A stretch of 64,000 bases of DNA from Cephalotus follicularis (Eukaryota; Streptophyta; Magnoliopsida; Oxalidales; Cephalotaceae): contig BDDD01003342.1 in assembly GCA_001972305.1 (NCBI GenBank), forward strand, positions 118,176-182,175, in the 5' to 3' direction. Below the pieces are notes generated by a model, which was not told the origin of the DNA, searched no databases, and was given only the letters and a program-made list of their open reading frames with translations. Below are positions 35,421 through 46,570 of this stretch, in pieces. Position 1 is the stretch's first letter, and each line of letters begins with the position of its first letter. The position numbers and the translations under genes are program-made.

Positions 35421-37098
35421 AGTGGTATCATAGACAACTAATTAGCTTCAATTGGATGTTAATTTGATGTCTGGTGGCTTGCTTTGATTTTTCTAACCTT
35501 TAGCCGAAAGTGTGACTCCAACCCTATAATGAAATTGGCAGTGTTAGATCAATTGGAGTGTGTAATTCTAGTTGATTTTGCCAATCAAGTGAACTTGTGT
35601 AATTGACTGATTACATGGATTGTTTATTGATCCAAATATTAATACATTGGGTGTTGATGATGCAAGGGGCATTATAACATCCTTGTGTATGATTTAGAAT
35701 CACAAACAGATCTTAAGAAGTCATTACACGGGCGTTTAAAAATGTTAAGAATTTCTGTTAGAAAACTGGTTGTGTGCAAAACTTTCTGAGCAGATTTTTT
35801 ACACTGTTAAGTAAAGATTTTCTGACAGTTACCTATGCAGGAAGTTGGACTGGTTAGTGACAGTCTGAGTGCAGGAAGTGCTACACATTTTCTGGCAAGT
35901 TGTGCTAAGATTCTGGCCGATTCTGCACACTTACTGACATTTTCTGGCATAATTACTACAAGTTTCCAGCATGAGTGCTGCATGGACTGGACAGGTACAT
36001 ACCAGGGTGTTCAGACAGAGATTTAATTCACTTATGCACATGGTTCATTTATATTATGCAATTTATTCGAGAGAAATAATGATATTAGTTTCGGCTAATA
36101 TTTAATTGCATATTTTTCTTTCAAATAAATTTTTCCATGGCGGGACCATTTATAAATATAGTTGGATGCTATATTTAGGGTTGCTAGATTTTATTTTATC
36201 TAGTAGGAGTAGTATATCAAGTAGGTTGGTAATTAAATCGACGAGCCATTAAATATTAAATTGTTACATGTTTATTCATTAAATACATAGTGGATATATT
36301 TTTTGAATTTCTTGTGCATGGTGGTAGAATCGGGACTAGACCTAGTTTTGGTTTCTTTTATGGATGTTATTTAATTTTCTTTATTACTATGGTATTCATT
36401 CGGTTTGTAATAAGGCTGCCTATGTGCGCCATTATTTTTCTTGTCCATTATTTCTTAGAGTATAATTTCTCTTCTCCCTATAAATTGTATTCTTATTCTT
36501 TTAAAATACTAAGGTTCTAATTTTAAAAAGGGATACAATGAAGTTTGGAGAGGGGATAAAGAAGATTATGAGACCAAGTGAAGACCATGTATGCATGGTG
36601 TGAATGCTGTAATAAAGTAGTTATTAAATGATATCACCTAGGAGACCGAGTAGTCATGTTTGGTTCACGTTATCCCTATATAGTTAAAGTCCCAAGTCAG
36701 GCCATTTTTAGGTTGCATAAGATGGATGAATTTTTTTTTAATTTTTCCAAACACGTCCAAGCATGCTAAGCCGTCAAATGGGATTGGCAGATAAAAGGTA
36801 TCTTAAAAATTGATATGGTAATATAAAATTTGATTAGACCTAAATTCTGCCAAGTACTATAATAAGTCTATAAGCGGTGGGGTATAGGGGTATCCTGTCG
36901 TTGGCCTTCCATGACCTTCTTTGAAGGGTGTGGACATATTAGGGATGGCATTGTGACAACAGAGGTCCCCCGTATGACCATTACTGTTCGATTTCAGTGC
37001 GGGGAGCAATGGAAGGAAATGGCATCGTTTTGGCATCAGGACATGGACACGTGTGGGTACTAAAAACATGTAAATTTCTTTTGAGGATTGTGGGTTTG
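35421..37098 (+). other. Primer binding site and leader of element E, first part
   Basis: TGGTATCATAGAC starts two bases after the LTR (35423) and resembles the initiator tRNA-Met site with one extra change. The following 1.6 kb is AT-rich and non-coding, and ends at the GTTTG duplication (37094-37098) of element F. Confidence 0.7.
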
Positions 37099-37254
37099 TG
37101 TAACGCCTGGAAATTTCATGTATTGTAATTTCACAATGTAAATGTACTTTATTTGTGGAATTAATAAAAAGATGGATTTTCTGAATTTGATGATGTTGAT
37201 TTTAAATCAATTAAGTACTTAGAAGTGTGATTGCTTAGTATGTACACTAAGAGT

Positions 37255-37420
37255 TGTCGACTGGTACAGTAAACCAGCCGACTGGTTGACTGCGTATGGG
37301 AGCAGTCGACTGGTGGGATGAACCAGTCGACTGGCCAACTGTCGAGCCACGTGGTAACGATCTGCCAGGCCAGCAACCGGCTGTTGGGTGTGGACAGCCG
37401 ACTGGATCGTGCTCTGTTTT
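37255..37420 (+). repeat. CCAGTCGACTGG palindrome array, distal block
   Basis: About eight copies of CAGTCGACTGG or CAGCCGACTGG. The one at 37323-37334 (CCAGTCGACTGG) is a perfect 12-bp palindrome. The array lies about 225 bp upstream of the TATA box. Confidence 0.88.
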
Positions 37421-37644
37421 GTTGCATGTGACAAAAATCACATGCCACAGCTGACAGATGGAAGTGGGTGCCATCTGTGTTTCATGCAGCTAAAGGAAAG
37501 GATGAAGAGGACACCTGTGTTTCATGCAAACCTCATAGGGGGGAGGAGTTTAGACCTGTGAGTGTGTGCTTGCATGTGGAGAAGGAAAGTGGCATTTAAT
37601 GCCATGTGAGACGAGCTAAGGAAGAGAGGGAGAGAAACTCCCTG

Positions 37645-37651
37645 TATAAAA
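37645..37651 (+). promoter_or_regulatory. TATA box of the element F LTR
   Basis: TATAAAA in CTCCCTGTATAAAACGTC. Confidence 0.65.
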
Positions 37652-38224
37652 CGTCTTCCCTCATCTCCTTCGTCCTGGCACTGAAAAGTCTAAGAACCAA
37701 AGAGGACAGTAGAGAAAAACACAGAGAAAAGAGGGAAGGGAGTGTTTCTCCATTGTTGAAGCTTGGAGCTCGGGTTGGAGTTATTGGACTGTTCTTGGAG
37801 CTACTGGGCTTGGAGTTAGAACTTCTGAGGAGCCCAAAACGTCACTGTTGGGACACAAAGAGGTGGACTTATAGATTCCTAAATTGGAATCAAAAGGTAG
37901 GGGAAGTTATGATTGTATTTTGAGTTCAATATTACTGCATGTTATGCAATTGGTTGTCTGCTAGTATAAGCCACGATGCTCAGTTGATATGACCACGATT
38001 GTTGCTGGTTTTACGTATGCCATGTTTATTGTTGAGAATCTTTGAACTTATGTACATGCATGTTGAGTTTTATCTTAGTATTGGATTACTGGATAAGATG
38101 CATGCTACTGTTGTGTTCTATGAGACTGTGAAGGGCTGAATGATGATTTTCTGCCTTAAGAACATATATTGGATGCTAGTAATGATCTGTTTAAGTGGTA
38201 TATATCGGATTGCATGCAACTGTT

Positions 38225-38400
38225 TCCCAGAATAGTCGACTGTCGAAGGAAAATACCCGACTACTCAATCGAAACGGTCGACTATTGAAGGGTGACAGTC
38301 GACTGCCTGATGAACCAGTAGGCTGGTAGAAGGAACCAGTCGGCTACTCATGTACTGAATTCCCAGAATAGCCGACTGGTGGAGAATCCAGCCGACTGCC
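38225..38400 (+). repeat. AGTCGACTG array, proximal block of the element F LTR
   Basis: A second cluster of about nine AGTCGACTG, GGTCGACTA and AGCCGACTG variants downstream of the TATA box. Confidence 0.82.
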
Positions 38401-39712
38401 AAGCTGCTATTTGGTCCCCTCTTGCTTAAATGAAGCGCGACGATCCCGATTTCGCTTAGGATGCATTAGAGCATTTGTATGCATTGCATATACACTATTC
38501 ACTGTCTGTTTGGTTACTGTTTGTAAGTCGTTTATGATTTCTAAAGTTGTGATGTTTAGAAATGCATATGTCAACTCGGAATATGCTATTTTGAGTATGA
38601 AAATGTGTATTGGTTAATAACGTATTTTCGAACGGACTGGTAAACGATTTTCACTACTGAATTGTTCAATGTATTTCTACTACTGAAATTGCATATTTCA
38701 AATATTTATTACTTCAGAAATATTTTAAAATGGACTGTCTGTTGTTGATCTAATCGATCACCACTGTATCGTTGACTGCACTGTTTACTGTTTAATTCAC
38801 TGTTTGCTCTGTGAATTGCTATGTGATTGTGCTTGAGCCACTGGTTGCATGGCGGAGGCTGCCAGCGCTGGCTAGTGGTAGGGTTGACCTGGGGGCCAAG
38901 AGTATGGCTGGGTGACTCACTGTACTGTACTGTTGCCTCGCTCAGTCGCCTGGAGTAGGGACCGGAGTGGGAGTGTAGCGTGGGGCCAGGAGTTGGCGGC
39001 GTTACATATACTGCCTGACTGTTGTGGTCCTCTTACGGACATACTGTACTGCCTGTTGGTCCTTTTTGGACATTACTGTGTCTGTGGATGTGGTCCTGGC
39101 CAGATCACTACTGTACTGTTCTCACATACATATATTTTCTTATATATGTACCCACTGATATTTTACTGTACTGCAAAATATATATATATTTCTCATATAT
39201 ATATAAACTGGTATTCCTGCACTGCATCATTTATGCATACATTACATGACATGCATTAACGTTGATCCCGAGCTACTTTTATGACTTAGCCGAGTGAGGA
39301 CAAAGGCTAACCCCCTACTTTACAGATTGATGCGGTGGACCGGTTGGACTGGCAGGGACGAAGAACAAGTTGTTATGATGTTTTGTTCTGGTTTTACTTT
39401 CTCATGTTTTGTAATAAACCGAGCTTGTTTAAGGACCAATGTATTGTACTTACGGTTTTGTTAATGATGGGATTTAACCTTGTATTGTGATCACGCTCCG
39501 TTTTGTGGGCTATTAACAATGATTAACTTGTATTGGGTAACGTGCAGTATGGGATGCACGTTACGAGCTTACAGCTTATGAATTTTTATGCTTCCGCAAC
39601 TGATGTTCCTTGGAAAAGTTTAAATTTTATGGTATTTGCATAAGCTGTATTTACATGTTAATTGCCTTTACCGCTTTAATGTTGCCTTCTCGTTAAACGG
39701 GGTGTCACAGAG

Positions 39713-39724
39713 TGGTATCAGAGC
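39713..39724 (+). other. Primer binding site of element F
   Basis: TGGTATCAGAGC, three bases after the LTR, is the perfect complement of the 3' end of initiator tRNA-Met. Confidence 0.88.
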
Positions 39725-39820
39725 ATATTCCATATATGCTTAGCTAGGATTCTTTCCTTGGCAATTAATGAATTATTTTCCTAAAGTCGTGACTAACCGT
39801 CAATCCTCTTATAGGAACCA

Positions 39821-41143
39821 ATGGACCAAAGGAGAACACGTGCTAGGGCTAGAGCTGTTGGAACTAATGCCCCTGAGGAAGCGAATGTTCCGCAAGGGAT
39901 GAATATTCCCCAAGATGACAGAGATCCGATGGCTCGGATTGCTGACTATTTTCAGCAACTGATGGCCTTTAATAGGGCTAATGCGGAGGAGATGCGCCAG
40001 TACTACGCGCAAGCTCGACCACAACATAGGGCTCCCGACTACTACCCGGGGGAGGATGGGAACCAGTTTGGGAGAGATATCAAGAAGTTCATGAGGCTGA
40101 ATCCACCCAGTTTCTGGGGGGAACTTGATGCTACTGTTGCTGAGAGATGGTTGAAGGACCTGGAGAAAATCATTGAAGTGATGGACTGTACTGATACTCA
40201 AAAGCTGAAGTTTGCTGTGTACCGCCTATGGGGTGAGGCCACTCATTGGTGGGAGATGGTCAAGGCAAAATGGGAATCACAGAGGCTGGACAACACTTGG
40301 GACAGATTCCAGACAGAGTTCTTGGAGGCTTATGTTCCTCGTATTGAGCAAGAGCGACGAGAGACGGAGCTCTTGGAGTTACGACAGGGGGAGATGACTG
40401 TGGCTGAGTATCAAGCAAGGTTCATGGAGCTGGCCAGACATTCACCTTATCTGGTAGCTGATGAGGAGAAGAAGATTCGGAGATTCCTGAGAGGTCTGCG
40501 ACCGGATCTTCGATCAAGAATTAGAGCTATGGAACTAGGGACTTTTGTGGAGGTTGCTCAGAAAGCAAGACTGTTGGAGACAATATCCAGTGAAGACCGG
40601 GCTGAGAGAGCTCGTGCACCGCAGAGTAAACAGAGTCCTACACAGTCCCGACCGGCATCGTCAAAATGGCAAGATGGTGGATCTCCGACAAAGTCGTCAA
40701 AGAACAAGTCTCAACAGACAGCTTCACAGGGCACTCCTAGCCAAGGGAGTAATGCTAGATCAGGAGGTTGCTATTATTGTGGTCGCACAGGCCACCAACA
40801 GAAAGATTGCTGGAGGTTCAATGGTTGGTGCTTGAGGTGCGGGGCACCTGGTCATTCAGTGAAGGACTGTCCGAAGAGTTCTGCTACAGCGCTTACTGGG
40901 CCGGGGAGTAGTAGTGGTGCGGCGGCAGGACCGTCGAAGAGGAAGGACGCCGGCAAGGGCATCGCAAAAGGTAGAGTTTTTGTGCTTACTCAGACAGAGG
41001 TTCCAGAGTCGACTTCTATTGTTGGAGGTACTCTGTACATATATGGTTTTTCTGCTAGGGTATTGATGGATTCTGGAGCATCGCATTCTTTTATATCTGC
41101 ACGTTTTGCATCTTGGTTAGATGTCACCCCTGACTGCATGTAA
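39821..41143 (+). pseudogene. Element F gag and protease start
   Basis: The best preserved frame in the window: 440 residues from MDQRRTRARARAVG. Residues 105-205 are the retrotransposon gag (capsid) domain with WLKDLEKIIEVMDC and MTVAEYQARFMELARH. Two CCHC zinc knuckles follow, at 317-330 (CYYCGRTGHQQKDC) and 337-350 (CLRCGAPGHSVKDC). The aspartic protease begins with VLMDSGASHSFI (catalytic DSGA at 417-420). A TAA at 41141 cuts the protease, and pol continues in the same frame after it. The two-knuckle gag fused to protease in one frame fits Tekay/Del chromoviruses. Confidence 0.93.
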
Positions 41144-43354
41144 TACATACTTGATGTGAGTACACCGACCGGAGCTTCTATGTATACTGATTCGATATAT
41201 AGGATTTGTGAGATGTCTATGGCAGGCATTCCCTTGTATGCAGATTTGGTAGTGCTGCCTATCCGTGACTTCGATGTTATATTGGGGATGGATTGGCTAT
41301 CACCACACCGTGCTCGTATGGATTGCTATAATAAAGCTGTGGATTTTTGTCTACCCGACGGAATGACTTTTCAGTTCAAGGGAGACAAAGGGTTCTTAAC
41401 ATCGATCATATCCTTTATTCGAGCATCGAGATACCTAGAGAAGGGATGCAAGGGATATCTGGCCTATGTGATTGATCGAAGGAAAGAGAAAGGCTTGAGC
41501 TTGGAGGAAATTCCAGTTGTGTGCGAATTTCCATATGTATTTCCTGATGACTTGGGATCTTTGCCACCGAAGAGAAATATGGAGTTTGTTATCGATCTTA
41601 TACCAGGTACAGCTCCTATTTTTAAAGCACCATATAGAATGGCCCCTGCAGAATTGAGTGAACTGAAATTGCAATTGCAAGATCTGATCGATAAGGGTTT
41701 TATTCGACCTAGTGTTTCCCCATGGGGAGCGCCTGTACTGTTTGTCAAGAAGAAGGATGGGTCGATGAGGCTCTGCATCGATTACAGTATGTTGAACAAG
41801 GCAACTATCAAGAACAAATACCCTTGACCCCATATCGAGGAATTGTTTGACCAGTTGCAAGGATCAAAGGTGTTTTCCAAGCTCGACTTGAGGTCAGGTT
41901 ATCACCAACTGAGAGTAAGGGAAGGAGACATTGAGAAGACTGCCTTCCAGACATGGTATGGTCATTACGAGTTCTTGGTGATGCCGTTCGGTGGTACCAA
42001 TGCACCAGAAGCTTTTGTGTCATTGATGAATGATGTATTCTGACCATACCTGGACCAGTTTGTTGTGTTATTTATCGATGACATACTGGTATATTCGAGG
42101 AGTGAGGAGGAGCACGCTCATCATCTAAGGCTAGTATTGCAAGTTCTCAGAGAACATCGGTTGTATGCCAAGTTCAACAAGTGCGAGTTATGGCTTGATC
42201 ATGTGAACTTTCTCGGTCACATCGTATCTGGGGAAGGCTTGACGGCGGATCCATCAAAGACTGAAGTGGTACGAGACTGGCCGCAACCAAAGAATGTGAC
42301 GGAGGTGCACAGCTTCCTTGGATTGGCAAGATATTACAGAAGGTTCATCCATAACTTTTCAAGGATAGCCGAACCCTTGACTAGACTGACCCAGAAGAAA
42401 ACCCCTTTTGTATGGGACAAAGACTGTGAAGCTAGTTTCCGTGAACTGAAGGATCGGTTAGTTTCTGCTCCTGTCTTGGCATTACCTTATGGTAATGAGG
42501 GCTTTGCAGTCTACAGTGATGCATCAGGTAAGGGTTTGGGCTGTGTATTGATGCAGCGAGGCAAAGTGATTGCATATGCCTCGAGGAAGCTGAAACCGTA
42601 TGAAGAAAACTACCCGACTCATGACCTTGAGCTTGCAGCTATTATCTTCGCCTTTCAGAAGTGGAGACACTATCTTTATGGGGCGCATTTTGAGATCTTT
42701 ACCGATCATAAGAGTTTGAGGTACCTGTTTTGTCAGGACACACTGAACATGAGACAACGCAGGTGGGTAGAATTCTTTAATGATTATGATTGCAGTGTTC
42801 AGTACCACCCGGGGAAAGCGAATGTAGTCACTGATGCCTTGAACCGTAAGGCTATGGTTGCCAATACAATGGTGTCGCAATGGAAGATGCTAGAAGACTT
42901 CCAAGAGTGGTCTCCGTTCAATCAGTCCCCGGGGATCTTTGTGGCTGACATGCAAGTACAGCCTGTGTTACTGGATCACATCAGGGATGCACAACCACAC
43001 GATCCGGAGCTGCAACGGATTCGGGAGAACCTGGACTCAGAATCTGATTTTTTGGGTACATGCTGATGGTATTCTGAGATATCAGGGACGTGTGTGTCTT
43101 CCGAATGAACCAGGGTTGAAGAATGAGTTACTTCGCGGGGCTCATAAATCTCTGTACAACATTCACCCTGGTAGTACAAAAATGTATCAAGATATGAAGA
43201 AGACTTACTAGTGGCCTGGCATGAAACGAGAGATCGCCGAGTATGTGGAAAGGTGTTTAACTTGCCAGACAGTCAAGGCTGAGCACCAGAGACCGGCAGG
43301 TTTGCTACAACCTTTACCAATTCCAGAGTGGAAATGGGAACATGTTACGATGGA
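41144..43354 (+). pseudogene. Element F pol: protease end, RT, RNase H, integrase zinc finger
   Basis: Continues the gag frame. The open blocks are 41156-41827 (protease end, then RT with [12 protein letters not shown]), 41843-42043 ([20 protein letters not shown]) and 42065-43066. The last carries the catalytic [11 protein letters not shown], then RNase H with Asp152, Glu189, Asp214 ([11 protein letters not shown]) and Asp257. TGA stops at 41825 and 42041 split it. Near 43047 an extra T in a six-T run shifts the frame; the next block (DGILRYQGRVCLPNE) is the start of integrase with its zinc finger (HKSLYNIHPGSTKMY... CLTCQ), broken by a TAG at 43209. It ends at EHVTMD, fused to LTR sequence. 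Confidence 0.92.
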
Positions 43355-44075
43355 TGTTGGCGGCGTTACATATACAGCCTGACTGTTGTGGTCCTCTTAC
43401 GGACATATCGTACTGCCTGTTGGTCCTTTTCGGACATTACTGTGTCTGTGGATGTGGTCCTGGCCGGATCACTACTGTACTGTTCTCGCATACATATATT
43501 TTCTTATATATGTACCCACTGATATTTTACTGTACTGCAAAATATATATATATATTTCTCATATATATATAAACTGGTATTCCTGCACTGCATCATTTAT
43601 GCATACATTACATGACATGCATTAACGTTGATCCCGAGCTACTTTTATGAATTAGCCGAGTGAGGACAAAGGCTAACCCCCTACTTTACAGATTGATGCG
43701 GTGGACCGGTTGGACTGGCAGGGACGAAGAACAAGTTGTTATGATGTTTTGTTCTGGTTTTACTTTCTCATGTTTTGTAATAAACCGAGCTTGTTTAAGG
43801 ACTAATGTATTGTACTTACGGTTTTGTTAATGATGGGATTTAACCTTGTATTGTGATCACGCTCCGTTTTGTGGGCTATTAACAATGATGAACTTGTATT
43901 GGGTAACGTGCAGTATGGGATGCACGTTACGAGCTTACAGCTTATGAATTTTTATGCTTCCGCAACTGATGTTCCTTGGAAAAGTTTAAATTTTATGGTA
44001 TTTGCATAAGATGTATTTACATGTTAATTGTCTTTACCGCTTTAATGTTGCCTTTTCGTTAAACGGGGCGTGTCA
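43355..44075 (+). repeat. 3' LTR fragment of element F
   Basis: Corresponds to 38994-39709 of the 5' LTR with few differences. It ends GGGGCGTGTCA and is followed by the GTTTG duplication. The join to integrase lies within a shared TTGGCGGCGTTACATATA block. Confidence 0.92.
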
Positions 44076-44469
44076 GTTTGACTTATATCGGGACCATATT
44101 GTCTGCTCAGCAATAGTTGGGGACTATATGGGCCGGCAGGCCGAATTTGTATCGGATCTTGCATTTCAAGGGCGGGCCCTAATGCAAATTGACGTTTACG
44201 TCTACCTATTCAGGTGCTATGGCTTGTCACTGATAAGTGAGGTTATACCGGGCTAGATAGATTTTGATCCCCACGAGGATGCGGGTGCTTCCCGAATTCC
44301 ACATAGAGGTGTGAGATACGATTAGAATAGTGGGAAGAGACATAATTACAAAAGTCCAAGAATTATGATAATAACATAAATTGGAATGATCTGCTAAAAT
44401 TCTCTTTCTATTTCCTCTATTAGGTTGCTAGATCAGTTGGATCACATATTCTAAATTTGCTCAACGGCA
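44076..44469 (+). other. Leader of element E, second part
   Basis: Non-coding continuation of the E leader after F. The block CATATTGTCTGCTCAGC resumes the sequence interrupted at 37098. Confidence 0.6.
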
Positions 44470-45275
44470 GTCAGCACCACATTAACAAATGTATTATTTG
44501 ATATGAGCTTAATGGTCCAAATTTCATTGGATGGCAATGTAGTTGGCCTTTGTAGTTCATGAGCGTGAGAGTGACTCATGTTATGACTGAATACACCCCA
44601 ACCCTAAAGGCCGTGTTAATACAGCTCGGTGAATTGTATGGCTCTAAGGAGGCAAATTTTGTCCTTGATAGGCAAAAGTCAGCCACTCTCACCCTTCCAT
44701 CTTCTTATGGGACAACTCCTTAGAGGGGTAGATCAGAGGGATCATGTTCCAAAGGCGAGGCCTTAAAATAAGTAAAGGGATAAAGAGCAAAGCGCTGGAA
44801 GCACATGGGGAGCCATTGAGAAAGGATCATTAAACTTAAAAGGAGAAGGAGTTCCTTAAGTCCAAAGCTGGAGGTGCCTCTGCGTCATGTACTTCCATGT
44901 TTTCTAGTGTACAATGTAAGTTCAACTTGGGTAGTGAACTTAGGTTGTCAGACTAACATTTGTAACTCTTGGCAGTGGCTAGGAGAAGCTAGACAGTTGG
45001 GAGCTGATTGAGCTATGGACTTACGCCATGGTGATGAATAGAGGATCCACACCAATGTTGTAGGCATTTATGAATTTTGCTAGTGGATATATACTTAGAC
45101 TTGATCCTTATATAAAGAGTCTTGTAAGAAACGTTGTTTCAAAATTGTATAAGATCGGCTAAGAGCTCGGAATTGTGTAAATTCCTTTAATCTTATACAT
45201 AACAGGATTCTAGTTAGTGCAAGAGGCACATGGATAAAAGGACTATGTCTTAGACAATAACCGTTAAATAGTATT
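44470..45275 (+). pseudogene. Element E gag remnant
   Basis: A short segment reads NKCII, stop, YELNGPNFIGW (near 44488-44535), the usual opening of copia gag ('...LNGPNFIGW'). The rest is decayed, with stops in all frames, and ends at the solo LTR insertion. Its position after the leader supports the call. Confidence 0.6.
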
Positions 45276-45394
45276 TGTTGACGATTAAGTCTCAATCCTT
45301 ATTTTGATGATAACATATTTGCATTTGACAAGTTTACTTGATGTGCAAGAAACTACAAGTTCAATACCAAAGCAAAATACCATCTGCAGAAGAA

Positions 45395-45930
45395 GACATC
45401 GACTCTCAAAGAATGACATCGACGTCCGTACAAGAAGACATCGATCCCTTCCACAAAGACATCGACGTCTTTAGTGCAAGATCAAAATACAATGAAGACA
45501 TCGTCCTTCCAGTTATGACATCGACGACCGTACCGAAAGACAACGACTACTTTCAAAATGACATCGACGTCTTTAGTGCCAGAAGCTACTGTTCGAAATT
45601 GCAATTGAAGACATCGATCCTATATGCAAAGACATCGACGTCAATACAAAAGACATCGATGCCTTTCAATAGACATCGACGTCTTTCTAGAAGCTACCTG
45701 CATTTCCCAGAAAATACATCGACTCCCACAGAAGAAGTCGATGTGATGTTCAAAGAGTCAAATGCTGGAGATTTCCCAGAAATGACATCGACGCCTTTAA
45801 AAAGACATCGGCGTCTTTTTAAATGAACAAGACCCGGGAAACCTGGAACGGCTAGTACACGCACTTCCAACGGCTATCAACTACAAAGACATCGACGCCT
45901 TTAAAAAAAGAAGTCGATGTCTTTATGTCA
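45395..45930 (+). repeat. GACATCGACGTC array in the family S LTR, copy 2
   Basis: About twenty copies of AAGACATCGACGTC and variants. At 45455-45472 the copy AAAGACATCGACGTCTTT is palindromic apart from one base pair. The array ends about 90 bp before the TATA box. Confidence 0.88.
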
Positions 45931-46017
45931 GCAGAAGACAAATTCAAAGATTGCAACTACACATTATTAAATCAAAAGCTTCCATGATGTATGCAACGGC
46001 TACAAAACCTTTGTGGC

Positions 46018-46024
46018 TATAAAA
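46018..46024 (+). promoter_or_regulatory. TATA box of solo LTR 45276-46565
   Basis: TATAAAA in GTGGCTATAAAAGGAAG, just downstream of the array. Confidence 0.65.
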
Positions 46025-46570
46025 GGAAGACTGAAACCTCAGAGAACTACACTGAACTATAACAATTCAGAATCATTCACATCAATTACACAACATCAAG
46101 AGAGAATTCATATCCAAGCATACTAGTGTGTAAAATGCTCAAAGTGCTCTATAGTGCTCTAACAAGATTCTAAAGCTCTATTCTTTGAGATTGTCTGAGT
46201 GTTTCTTATTGAGAGCTGTATTATTCATATCAACCTATTTGAGAGGTTATCTTGTAAACACTTTCATATCTTACTTGTAAAAGAGGAGAATCCTCTAAGG
46301 CTTTGAGGTCAAGGTCTTGTGATTGAGGTCAATCACGAAGTTGTAAGGTGTAACGAATTGCTGCCTTAATCAATTCGACATAGTGGAAACTCAAGGAGCT
46401 CCCTTGGGAAAAGTGGACGTAGGCAAGAGTTAGCCGAACCACTCTAAATTTCGGAGAAGTTTTTCTATCCCTTCACTCCTTTCCTATTAAAGTTTTAAAT
46501 TCCTAATATTTACTTCAATATTCAATTCACCCCCCTCCTGTAAATTGCAAGAGTGTTTTATTTCAGTATT

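Larger units (their letters stand above)
37099..39709 (+). repeat. 5' LTR of element F
   Basis: 2611 bp, TGTAACGCCTGGAAATTTC to GGGGTGTCACA. Related in its ends and in the TTAGCCGAGTGAGGACAAAG block to solo LTR G on the other strand. Confidence 0.92.
37099..44075 (+). mobile_element. Element F: Tekay/Del-like chromovirus (Ty3/gypsy), internally deleted
   Basis: Flanked by a perfect GTTTG duplication (37094-37098 and 44076-44080). The 5' LTR is 37099-39709, followed by a tRNA-iMet PBS and a gag-pol frame from 39821. Near 43355, before the integrase core, the sequence jumps into the middle of the 3' LTR (equivalent to 38994), so the integrase core, chromodomain, PPT and first 1.9 kb of the 3' LTR are missing. 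The lineage call rests on gag with two zinc knuckles and the protease/RT sequence. Confidence 0.93.
45276..46565 (+). mobile_element. Solo LTR, copia type (family S, copy 2)
   Basis: A 1290-bp insertion with a perfect GTATT duplication (45271-45275 and 46566-46570). It starts TGTTGACGATTAAGTCTCAA, has TTTTGATGATAACA nearby and ends with ATTCACCCCCCTCCTG...TTTCA, the pattern of long-LTR copia elements such as SIRE/Maximus. The 162-codon frame at 45338-45826 is a translation of the palindrome array and is not a gene. Confidence 0.88.

Noticed and set aside
37606-37923. 105-codon frame downstream of the TATA box in the element F LTR
   Set aside because: It lies within the LTR leader, has no family resemblance and its composition (Lys/Glu/Arg) follows purine-rich sequence. 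A short LTR-encoded peptide cannot be excluded, but nothing supports it.
45338-45826. 162-codon open frame with repeated DIDVFSARS-like segments
   Set aside because: It is a translation of the GACATCGACGTC array inside a solo LTR with a defined target duplication; the period and spacers explain the protein repeats.
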